Shown in pieces: positions 8,034-15,389 of a stretch of DNA of 26,956 nucleotides. The position numbers and the translations under genes were made by a program. The stretch is taken from positions 1 to 26,956 of the forward strand of contig CAYSGH010000063.1 in assembly GCA_964430505.1 (NCBI GenBank). Reading direction: 5' to 3'. The stretch comes from UBA6176 sp032119375 (GTDB lineage Bacteria > Verrucomicrobiota > Verrucomicrobiia > Limisphaerales > UBA9464). Under the pieces are notes generated by a model that was not told the DNA's origin, did not search any database, and was given only the letters and a program-made list of their open reading frames with translations. Numbering within the stretch: the first letter of the stretch is position 1; every line of letters starts with the position of its first letter.

Positions 8034-10109
8034 TCAGGGCACGAACGCGTTCAGCAACGCGTTCCCAATTCCCACCAGCGCCGACCCCGAGATCAGCCCG
8101 GCGCACATCGGCTCGCATCCCTCCACCCACGTCTCGTGGCGCGGGCTGCCCGCCTCCGCGCCCCGGCCCATCCACCAAAACAACGTCGCCCCCATCCACA
8201 TCGCCAGCGTCGCGTCCGGCGGCAACACCACCCCCAGCCCCATCGCCACCGCCGACAACGGGAACCGACCCTTCGTCCGCACGCGCAGCATCTCGAACAC
8301 CACCGCCAACACCGCCGCCACCGTCATCGCCACCAACGCGGACGCCGGCAACTGCCCGAAGCCGCGCCCGATCAAGTCCGCCACCCCCTTCCACTGGACC
8401 GCGGCCGGCATCGGGAACCGCTCGCTCAGCAACGTCGCCGCCGACCGCGCCCCCGACGCGTCCTTGGGCAGGAACAACAGGAAGAACAACGGGGTCGCCG
8501 CCAGCGAGCCCGCCACGATCCCGATCACGTGCCCCACCGCCTGCTGGCGCGGCTTCGCGCCCAGCATGTAGCCCGGCTTGATGTCCGACAGCAGGTTCGC
8601 CGCGTTGGACGCCACCTCCGCCGTCATCCCGGCCGGGATCAGGTTCGACGCCGGGTTCGACCGGTCGAGGGCGCCCATGCTGAACTGCGTGATCTTCGAC
8701 AACGCGCCCGTCGGGGTCCACGCCGTGAGCGCCATCGAGTTCGTGCAAATGACCGAGAGCAGCAGGATCAACGGCAACGACAGCAGGCCCGGCAACCAGG
8801 GCACCCCGAAGAACGCATGCCCGAGCCAAACCCCCAGGAAGCCTACCACGGGGACGCCCACGTAGGACATCCACAACGGAAGCTCGATGCCCCGCAGCAG
8901 GTCCTCACCGTCGTCGCGGCGCACCGCCCGCCCGCGTACCATCCGCCACGCGGCCTTGAACAGCTCGGGGCGCGCCATCAGCGACACCAACGAGCCCACC
9001 ACCATCATCGACACCCCCCACCACAGGGACCATTGGTTGACGATTTCCGCCCGCGAGATCGGCACCGCAGTGCCCGCCGCGTTGGTGTAGGCCTTGATAT
9101 CGCCCCGCTGGATCATCCACGGGGCCAGCACCACGAAGTTGACCAGCGCACCCACCAGGCAACTCGTCGCCACCCGGATCCCGATCAGGCCCCCAACGCC
9201 CAGCAACGCCGCGTCCAGCGTCACCCTCAACCCCAGTTGCCGCACGTCCGTCCCCAGGATCCTCGGGATCCAGCCCTGCGCCGCCGCCGCCCACTGGTAG
9301 TAGTACTGGTCGATGCGCTCGTTGAAGTGCCAGGCCTCCTTCAACGCCGCCCAACGGTCCATGCGCAGCAGCCGCAGTTGCACCAGCCGCATCCACCCGT
9401 CGCTGGCCAACGCCTGGAACCCCGCCGCCAGGAGCGTCGTCCGCACCAGCAACCGCGTCCTCAAGAGCCCCGATGCCGCGCTCCCGTGGTACAACGCGTC
9501 CAGCACCACCCCGCACGCCCGGCCCTCCGGGAACGGCAGTTGCTCCTCGTTGATGAACCGCCGCTTCAACGGGAATGCCACCAACACCCCCAGCACCGAG
9601 ATCACCACCATCCACGCCGCAAGCTGCCACCACTCCGGGATCCGTCCCGTCACCAACATGTACGCCGCCAGGCTCGACGTCAGCGGCGTCACCACGTACC
9701 CGGCCGACGTCGTGATGGATTGCGTGCAGTTGTTCTCCAACACGGTGAACCCGCCGCCCCAGCGCGTCCGCCCGAGCCACCGAAACATCCCAAACGTCAC
9801 CAGCACCGACGTCAGCCCCACGCCGATCGACAACCCCATCTTGGCCCCGATGTACAACGACGTGGCCGCCAACACCCCGCCCAGCACAAACCCCGTCAGC
9901 CCGGACCGCAGCGTCAGTTGCGGCATGTCCCCCCGGTACACCGTGTCCCGCCACCAACGGTCCTTCTCGGACCGGGTCCATGCACGCACCTGTTCGTCGG
10001 TCAACACGGGGAGAGCCATGGGCCCAGCGTGTGACAACGGCGGCACCCATGTCCATGCGCCACCGCGCGCTGGCGGGGCCTTCTCCTCCCAACTTGGCTG
10101 TTGCGACAT
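8034..10109 (-). CDS. OPT family oligopeptide transporter
   Basis: This 691-residue polytopic inner-membrane protein belongs to the oligopeptide transporter (OPT) family, which imports small peptides and in some members metal chelates by cation symport. It carries many hydrophobic segments (about 14 or more by eye), beginning with SGLTGFVLGGVLAATSLYIGAKMGLSIGVG near residue 70. The family block GMTAEVASNAANLLSDIKPGYMLGAKPRQQ, read around 495-525, is characteristic of bacterial members. ATG 10109 is supported by a purine-rich site GAGGGGG (10120-10114) at suitable spacing; an alternative ATG at 10019 has none. It converges with the S9B dipeptidyl peptidase gene and diverges from a small lipoprotein gene. 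Peptide uptake is inferred from that neighbour and the family; the substrate is not proven. Confidence 0.92.
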   Translation of the reverse strand: MSQQPSWEEKAPPARGGAWTWVPPLSHAGPMALPVLTDEQVRAWTRSEKDRWWRDTVYRGDMPQLTLRSGLTGFVLGGVLAATSLYIGAKMGLSIGVGLTSVLVTFGMFRWLGRTRWGGGFTVLENNCTQSITTSAGYVVTPLTSSLAAYMLVTGRIPEWWQLAAWMVVISVLGVLVAFPLKRRFINEEQLPFPEGRACGVVLDALYHGSAASGLLRTRLLVRTTLLAAGFQALASDGWMRLVQLRLLRMDRWAALKEAWHFNERIDQYYYQWAAAAQGWIPRILGTDVRQLGLRVTLDAALLGVGGLIGIRVATSCLVGALVNFVVLAPWMIQRGDIKAYTNAAGTAVPISRAEIVNQWSLWWGVSMMVVGSLVSLMARPELFKAAWRMVRGRAVRRDDGEDLLRGIELPLWMSYVGVPVVGFLGVWLGHAFFGVPWLPGLLSLPLILLLSVICTNSMALTAWTPTGALSKITQFSMGALDRSNPASNLIPAGMTAEVASNAANLLSDIKPGYMLGAKPRQQAVGHVIGIVAGSLAATPLFFLLFLPKDASGARSAATLLSERFPMPAAVQWKGVADLIGRGFGQLPASALVAMTVAAVLAVVFEMLRVRTKGRFPLSAVAMGLGVVLPPDATLAMWMGATLFWWMGRGAEAGSPRHETWVEGCEPMCAGLISGSALVGIGNALLNAFVP

Positions 10110-10120
10110 TCCACCCCCTC
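10110..10120 (-). promoter_or_regulatory. ribosome binding site of the OPT gene
   Basis: On the minus strand GAGGGGGTGGA immediately precedes the ATG at 10109. The GAGG core at 10120-10117 leaves a 7-nt spacer. This supports the longer start, in a window where clear Shine-Dalgarno sequences are uncommon. Confidence 0.55.
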
Positions 10121-10136
10121 TCTAATGCTCGAACCC

Positions 10137-10361
10137 ATGAAGAGCGCACGCTCCGTTCGCCTGGCCTCCGCTGCCGCATGCCTTGCCGTCGCCCTGTTCT
10201 CCACCGGCTGCGGTGGCGTCAACGCGACCGGCAGCGTCTCGCCGGCCACCTTCTTCCTCCCCGGCCTCATGAAGGTCGCCCCGGCCAAGCCCGCACCGGG
10301 CGCTCCCCCGCTCCCCGAGCACGCCTCCGTGCCCACCACGCCCGAGTCCGGCCAGCCCTGA
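10137..10361 (+). CDS. small putative lipoprotein
   Basis: The 74-residue product begins MKSARSVRLASAAACLAVALFSTGCGG, a signal peptide with a plausible lipobox (STGC, Cys25), so it would be anchored in a membrane by lipidation. The mature part is about 50 residues, with a SVSPATFFLPGLMKV segment and a proline-rich tail (APAKPAPGAPPLPEH). I do not recognise a domain. ATG 10125 or TTG 10101 are possible earlier starts, but 10137 gives the best signal peptide. It precedes hpnH by 73 nt on the same strand and could be cotranscribed with it. Only 27 nt separate its start from the divergent OPT gene. Confidence 0.7.
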   Translation: MKSARSVRLASAAACLAVALFSTGCGGVNATGSVSPATFFLPGLMKVAPAKPAPGAPPLPEHASVPTTPESGQP

Positions 10362-10434
10362 GCCCAGCCCGCCCTCCCCCTCCCCGCTCCTCGCCTCCCG
10401 CTCAACGCCCCACGCTCCCCGCTCCTCGACCGCC
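10362..10434. repeat. pyrimidine-rich intergenic tract
   Basis: The spacer between the small lipoprotein and hpnH is strongly pyrimidine-biased on the plus strand, with repeated units such as CGCTCCTCG, CGCTCCCCG and CTCCCGCTC. It resembles the tracts at 1-56 and 15360-15390. No hairpin followed by T residues is present. Confidence 0.5.
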
Positions 10435-11880
10435 ATGCGTTTCCCCCTCGCGCCGACCGCCAAGATCGCCCGCCACATCGTCGCCAACCGCCTCCAGGGC
10501 CGCTCCAAGTTCGCCATGGTGCTGCAACTGGAGCCGCTCCACACGTGCAACCTCACGTGCACGGGCTGCGGCCGCATCCGCGAGTACTCCACGTCCATCA
10601 AGGACGTCGTCCCCTTGGACAAGTGCCTCGCCGTCGCCGCAGAGTGCGACGCCCCCATGATCTCCATCTGCGGCGGCGAGCCCCTCATCTACCCACGCAT
10701 CGAGGAACTCGTCGCCGGGCTCCATGCCCAGGGCCGCATGGTGTACATCTGCACCAACGGCGTCTTCATGCGGAAGAAGATGCGCGACTACCTCGCCGCC
10801 TCCTACTCCCCGGGCACCGAGCCCGTCCTGAAACAGCTCGTGGGCGAGAAGCTCGTCACCGAGGCCGAGGCCGAGGCCATCCGCAACGCCAAGCCCGAGG
10901 CCCGCTCCAAGGTCGTCATCCGCCCCAGCCAGTGGCACTACTGGAACGTCCACGTGGACGGCTTGGAATTCACCCATGACCTCATTGTCGAACGCGAGGG
11001 GGTCTTCAAGGAGTGCGTCCTGGCCATCCGCATGGCCAAGCTCCTCGGCTACCAGGTCGCCACCAACACCACCGTGTACAAGGAGTCGGACGTGGCCGAG
11101 CTCGAGGAGATGTTCAAGTTCCTCTCCTCCCTCGGCGTGGATGGCCACACCATCTCCCCGGGCTACGACTACGACGCCGCCAAGAAGGACATGGTGAAGC
11201 GCCTCGGCAAGGACCCGAAGGACTTCTTCCTCACGCGCGACCTGACGCGCCAGAAGTTCAAGGACGTCCAGCGCTGGGGCGAGATGTTCACCATCTTCGG
11301 GACGCCAGGCTACCTGGAGTTCCTCGCGGGCAAGCGCGAGCTGGCCTGTTCCGCATGGGCCGTCCCCACGTACAACATCCGCGGCTGGAAGGCCCCCTGC
11401 TACGTGATGACCGACACCCATTACCCCACCTACTCCGACATGCTCGGCAAGGTGGACTGGAGCCGGTTCGGCGTGGACGAGAAGGGCTGCGGGCGCGACC
11501 CGCGCTGCGAGAACTGCATGATGCATTCCGGGTTCGAGCCCACCGCCGCCCTGAGCACCGGCCTCCGCGACACGTGGGTCAACTTCCGGTACAACTTCGG
11601 TTCACGCCCCGCCCCCTACCCCGCCAGCGCGGACCTCGAGCGTCGGGCCTTCAACGGGGCCACCATCGGCAAGGGCCACCTCGCCGAGGCCAAGGCAGCC
11701 GTCAACCACGGCCTCGCCGGCGCACGGAGCGCCTACGCCCAGGCCGGGAACGACCTCGCCCATTCCCATGATCACTCGTCCGCCGAGGGGGATTCCTGCG
11801 GGTCCGGTGACTCGTCCCAACGCGACGCCTTGCTCGCCAAGATCCAGACGGCCGCCAAGCCCACCAACACCGCTTCCTGA
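10435..11880 (+). CDS. hpnH: radical SAM adenosyl-hopanoid synthase HpnH, long form
   Basis: HpnH adds the 5'-deoxyadenosyl group of SAM to diploptene, giving adenosylhopane, the first step toward bacteriohopanepolyols with extended side chains. The [4Fe-4S] motif CxxxCxxC is Cys38, Cys42, Cys45 (HTCNLTCTGC), followed by the SAM-binding GGEPL at 80-84 and YICTNGVFM at 104-112. The family blocks LGVDGHTISPGYDY (233-246), FLAGK and GW-APCY (about 318-323), and a late Cys cluster CGRDPRCENCMMHSG (352-366) all fit. At 481 residues it is longer than usual (about 330-390). An extra segment of about 40 residues (roughly 124-166) splits the region before NVHVDG, and there is an about 95-residue tail containing HSHDHSS. 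hpnJ follows 60 nt later. Confidence 0.88.
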   Translation: MRFPLAPTAKIARHIVANRLQGRSKFAMVLQLEPLHTCNLTCTGCGRIREYSTSIKDVVPLDKCLAVAAECDAPMISICGGEPLIYPRIEELVAGLHAQGRMVYICTNGVFMRKKMRDYLAASYSPGTEPVLKQLVGEKLVTEAEAEAIRNAKPEARSKVVIRPSQWHYWNVHVDGLEFTHDLIVEREGVFKECVLAIRMAKLLGYQVATNTTVYKESDVAELEEMFKFLSSLGVDGHTISPGYDYDAAKKDMVKRLGKDPKDFFLTRDLTRQKFKDVQRWGEMFTIFGTPGYLEFLAGKRELACSAWAVPTYNIRGWKAPCYVMTDTHYPTYSDMLGKVDWSRFGVDEKGCGRDPRCENCMMHSGFEPTAALSTGLRDTWVNFRYNFGSRPAPYPASADLERRAFNGATIGKGHLAEAKAAVNHGLAGARSAYAQAGNDLAHSHDHSSAEGDSCGSGDSSQRDALLAKIQTAAKPTNTAS

Positions 11881-11940
11881 GGTCCGCGCCCCTTCCCCAA
11901 GGCATCCATCGCCCGCGCTGCCTCGCTCGCTCCCCATCCC

Positions 11941-13371
11941 ATGAGCGCCCTCTTCCTGTCCCCCCCATCCTTTGACGGCTTTGATGGCGGGGCCGGGTCC
12001 CGGTATCAGGCGCGGCGCGAGATCACCTCGTTTTGGTATCCCACCTGGCTCGCCCAACCCGCCGCGTTGGTCCCGGGCTCACGCCTCCTCGACTGCCCGC
12101 CCATCAACATGGGCATGGAGGAAACGCTCCGCATCGCCGACCAATACGACCACGTCATCATCCACACCTCCACGCCGTCCCTCCGCAACGACTGCAAGGT
12201 CGCCGAGGCGATCAAGGCGCGCCGCCCTGGCACCACCGTCGGCTTCGTGGGTGCCCACGCCGCCGTATTGCCCACGGACACGCTCAAGGCCTCCACCGCC
12301 ATCGACTGGGTCGGCCGCAAGGAGTTCGACTTCACCTGCAAGGAGGTCTGCGAGGGTCGCCCGCTGGAGTCCGTGGCTGGCCTCAGCTTCCGCAAGGACG
12401 GCCGCATCCAGCACAACCCCGAGCGCGAGCTCATCACCAACATGGACGTGCTGCCGTGGGTGGCCGACGTGTACCGGCGCGACCTCGACATCGATAAGTA
12501 CTTCATCGGCTACCTCCTCCATCCCTACGTCAGCCTGTACACCGGCCGCGGATGCCCCGCCCAGTGCACCTTCTGCCTCTGGCCCCAGACCATCGGCGGC
12601 CACAAGTACCGCGTCCGCTCCGCCAGCAACGTCGCCGCCGAGATGGCCCACATGAAGCAACTCTTCCCCCAGGTGCGGGAGTTCTTCTTCGACGACGACA
12701 CCTTCACGGCCAACCTCCCCCGCGCCCGCGAGATCGCCCGGCACCTCGCCCCCCTCGGCCTCACCTGGAGCTGCAACAGCCGCGCCAACCTCGACGAGGA
12801 CACCATCCGCTTCCTCAAGGACTGCGGCCTCCGCCTCTTCCTCGTCGGCTATGAGTCCGGCAACGACGACGTCCTTCGCCGCATCAAGAAGGGCGTCACC
12901 ACCGACGAGATGCGCGCCTTCACCCGGTCCTGCCACAAGGCCGGCGTCGTCATCCACGGCACCTTCATCCTCGGCCTCCCCGTCGAGACGCCCGAAACCA
13001 TCGAGCAAACCCTCCGCTTCGCCCAGGAGCTCGACGTCTTCTCCATCCAGGTCTCCCTCGCCGCCCCCTACCCCGGCACGGAACTCTACGAGATGGCCCG
13101 CCAGAACGGCTGGTTCAGCAAGAAGGACAAGACCGACATCGTCCACGGCGACGGCTTCCAGCAGTCCACACTGGAATACCCGGGCCTCTCCAAGGAACAG
13201 ATCTTCGACGAGGTCGAACGCTTCTATCGCCAGTACTACCTGCGCCCACGCCCCATCCTCCGCATCATCAAGACCATGCTCGAGGACAAGGACATCCTCG
13301 TGCGCCGTTGCCGCGAGGGCTACGAGTTCTTCCGCTCCCTCCGCCAACGCCGTGCCACCGTCGCGGCCTAG
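11941..13371 (+). CDS. hpnJ: hopanoid biosynthesis B12-binding-type radical SAM protein HpnJ
   Basis: HpnJ-type proteins act late in hopanoid tailoring; in bacteria studied so far HpnJ, with the glycosyltransferase HpnI and deacetylase HpnK, is needed for the cyclitol ether head group of bacteriohopanetetrol. The 476-residue product opens with the family start LFLSPPSFDGFDGGAGSRYQ and SFWYPTWLAQPAALVPG, followed by a cobalamin-binding-like domain (about 45-150) and the radical SAM core with Cys205, Cys209 and Cys212 (RGCPAQCTFC). FFFDDDTF, LVGYESGN, HGTFILGLP and QVSLAAPYPGT are further conserved blocks. Length is normal for the family. It lies between hpnH and an EF-hand protein that starts 3 nt after its stop. 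hpnI, hpnK and the cyclase shc are not in the window. Confidence 0.92.
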   Translation: MSALFLSPPSFDGFDGGAGSRYQARREITSFWYPTWLAQPAALVPGSRLLDCPPINMGMEETLRIADQYDHVIIHTSTPSLRNDCKVAEAIKARRPGTTVGFVGAHAAVLPTDTLKASTAIDWVGRKEFDFTCKEVCEGRPLESVAGLSFRKDGRIQHNPERELITNMDVLPWVADVYRRDLDIDKYFIGYLLHPYVSLYTGRGCPAQCTFCLWPQTIGGHKYRVRSASNVAAEMAHMKQLFPQVREFFFDDDTFTANLPRAREIARHLAPLGLTWSCNSRANLDEDTIRFLKDCGLRLFLVGYESGNDDVLRRIKKGVTTDEMRAFTRSCHKAGVVIHGTFILGLPVETPETIEQTLRFAQELDVFSIQVSLAAPYPGTELYEMARQNGWFSKKDKTDIVHGDGFQQSTLEYPGLSKEQIFDEVERFYRQYYLRPRPILRIIKTMLEDKDILVRRCREGYEFFRSLRQRRATVAA

Positions 13372-13374
13372 CCC

Positions 13375-15333
13375 ATGAGCGGGCCACGTCGCCCCATCGC
13401 CGCCATCACCGCATGGCTCTCGGTCCACGCCGCCGTCGCGCTCCATGCGGCCGCCGCGCAGGACGCCGCCTCCGCGTCGCCCGCCAGCACCGTCGCCCCG
13501 GCCGCCACGACGGCGCCCTCCACCGCCGCGCCTTCACCACGCACGGGCACCCCGCCCGGCTCACGGCCCAGCCCGAACCGCACCACCCAGCCCAGACGCG
13601 CCGCCACCCCCTCCACCAACGACGTCCCGGACGTCTTCCCGCTCCGCCCCATCGACCTGCTCCCGCCGCCATCCCCCATCGGGCTTCGTCCCCTCACCTT
13701 CCCCGTCTCATGGCCCGCCGCTGCCGTCGAGGGCCTCGCCCATGACGGCACCCGCCTCTGGATTTCCGCACGGCCCTGGAGCCTTACCAACTCCACCCCC
13801 CAGCTCTGGTCCTTCCAACCCCTCAACAACCGCCTCGAGCCCGTCCGCGGCAAGGTCGATCAACACCCCGTCCGCTCCCTCGCCCTCGCCACCGACGGAC
13901 TCTGGCTCGGCTTCGACGCCGGCGTGGCCGTCCTCAACACCCGCACCTTCACCCTCGATGCCCACGGGGCGCCGCAAGGCATCACCTCCGGCAACATCGC
14001 CGGGCTCGCGGCCGCCCAGCGCGGCTGGTTCGCGCTCTCCGAGGCCGGGGCCTTGTTTCGCCTCAAGCCGGATGGCCGCTCCTGGTCCCGCCTCCCGGGA
14101 CTGCCCTCGCCCAACCCACGCGTCACCGAGCGTTTCCTCGGCCTCCACGGCTCCGGCGACTGGCTCGCCACCTGGACCGACAACACGCTCGCCGTCCGCC
14201 ATCATGCCGCCCCCGAGTGGGGCGCCATCCCCGAGTCCCAATGGAAGGGCCTCCCCGCCCTCGATCCCCCGCGATGGCGCTGCGCCGCCCCGGACGGCGA
14301 CGGCGGCTTCTGGCTCGGCAGCAACCTCGGCCTCCACTTCCTCGTCGCCGAGACCGGCTCCATGGAGCATCGCACCGCCCCCGTCCGCCCCACCGTCCCC
14401 GGCGGCATCGGCTTCGCCGTGCAACCCGGATTCCAACCCGCCAAGGCCGCCTTCGACGCCGCCCGCACCCGCCAGGCCGAGGGCATCCGCGAACGTATGC
14501 GCGAACGTTCCCGCCTCGCCCGCCTCGCCTCGGACCTCCGCACACGCCTCGATCCCTTCACCCCCGCCACGCGACTCCCGGCCCCCGTCCGCGCCCTCGC
14601 CCGCGACGGATCCCTCACCTGGGTCGCCACCGAGGATCCCACCGGGCCGCTCCACTCCCGCATCCTCCTCTGGCATGGCCCCAGCCGACGTTGGATCGCC
14701 CACTTCACCGTCGCCCTGCCTGTCCGATGCATGACCGCCGACGCCCAGTTCCTCTGGATCGGCAACGACCTCTCCCGCATCCCGGGCGGCGCGCCCATCC
14801 TCGTCGTGGACAAGCGTCCCCTGCTCGCCCTCCCCGCCCCGCGCTGGGTTCCTGACGAGATCCGCCCGGAGGAAATGGGCTCGCGGCTCGCCGGGCTTCC
14901 CCTCAACGAGCGCGCCGTCCTCGCCTTCTTCGCGGGCGACGCCCAGCGCGTCGTCGAGTTGCTGGAACCCGCCCCGCCCACCGCCGAGGGCCTCTTCCTC
15001 CTCGCCTTCGCCCACGACGCCATCGGCCTCAACCAACCCGACCGACGCGACGCCCTCATCGACCGGCTCGTCGCGGAGTTCCCCGCGTCGCCCCATGCCG
15101 AGGCCGTGCGTTCCCTTCGCCCGCCATCCAACTCCACGCGGGCCATCAACGCGCCCCCCGCCGAGTCACCCCTCGCACGCCTCTTCAAGCGACGCGACCT
15201 CGATGGCAACGGCCGCATCGACGCCGCCGAGTTCAAGGAATGGCGCGGCCCCGATACCCCCTTCAAGGATCCCAACGACGATGGCGGCCTCGACATGGAC
15301 GAGTTCGACACCGTCCTCCGCGACGCCCCCTGA
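13375..15333 (+). CDS. secreted propeller-like protein with two C-terminal EF-hands
   Basis: The 652-residue product has a signal peptide (residues 1-28, ending AVALHAAAAQ), a low-complexity Ala/Pro/Thr/Ser linker (about 29-85), and a long region (about 110-490) with repeated strand motifs such as GLAHDGTRLWISAR, SLALATDGLWLGFDAGVAVLN and APDGDGGFWLGSNLGLHFL. These resemble blades of sensor-type beta propellers. The C-terminus carries two calcium-binding EF-hand loops: Asp608-x-Asp610-x-Asn612-Gly to Glu619, and Asp632-x-Asn634-x-Asp636-Gly to Glu643. It begins 3 nt after the hpnJ stop, so it is probably translated from the same message. The function is unknown; a periplasmic or surface location is inferred. 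No catalytic motif was recognised. Confidence 0.8.
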   Translation: MSGPRRPIAAITAWLSVHAAVALHAAAAQDAASASPASTVAPAATTAPSTAAPSPRTGTPPGSRPSPNRTTQPRRAATPSTNDVPDVFPLRPIDLLPPPSPIGLRPLTFPVSWPAAAVEGLAHDGTRLWISARPWSLTNSTPQLWSFQPLNNRLEPVRGKVDQHPVRSLALATDGLWLGFDAGVAVLNTRTFTLDAHGAPQGITSGNIAGLAAAQRGWFALSEAGALFRLKPDGRSWSRLPGLPSPNPRVTERFLGLHGSGDWLATWTDNTLAVRHHAAPEWGAIPESQWKGLPALDPPRWRCAAPDGDGGFWLGSNLGLHFLVAETGSMEHRTAPVRPTVPGGIGFAVQPGFQPAKAAFDAARTRQAEGIRERMRERSRLARLASDLRTRLDPFTPATRLPAPVRALARDGSLTWVATEDPTGPLHSRILLWHGPSRRWIAHFTVALPVRCMTADAQFLWIGNDLSRIPGGAPILVVDKRPLLALPAPRWVPDEIRPEEMGSRLAGLPLNERAVLAFFAGDAQRVVELLEPAPPTAEGLFLLAFAHDAIGLNQPDRRDALIDRLVAEFPASPHAEAVRSLRPPSNSTRAINAPPAESPLARLFKRRDLDGNGRIDAAEFKEWRGPDTPFKDPNDDGGLDMDEFDTVLRDAP

Positions 15334-15361
15334 CCGCCGCCCGCCGCCCGCCGCCCGCCGC
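15334..15361. repeat. CCGCCGC heptamer repeat, four copies
   Basis: Four perfect tandem copies of CCGCCGC follow immediately after the stop codon of the EF-hand gene. They sit in the short gap where that gene converges with the NAGPA operon. A pyrimidine-rich tract continues to 15389. No terminator hairpin with a T-run is present. Confidence 0.8.
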
Positions 15362-15389
15362 CCGGTCCCCGCCCCTCGCTCCCCGCCCC

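Noticed and set aside
12079..13446. Long minus-strand open frame over hpnJ
   Set aside because: It lies opposite strongly conserved HpnJ blocks; the acidic Glu/Val/Asp-rich translation is the usual antisense shadow of a GC-rich gene.
13708..15096. Minus-strand open frame over the EF-hand propeller gene
   Set aside because: Composition is Gly/Glu/Ala repeats without a domain, while the plus strand has a signal peptide, blade motifs and EF-hand loops.
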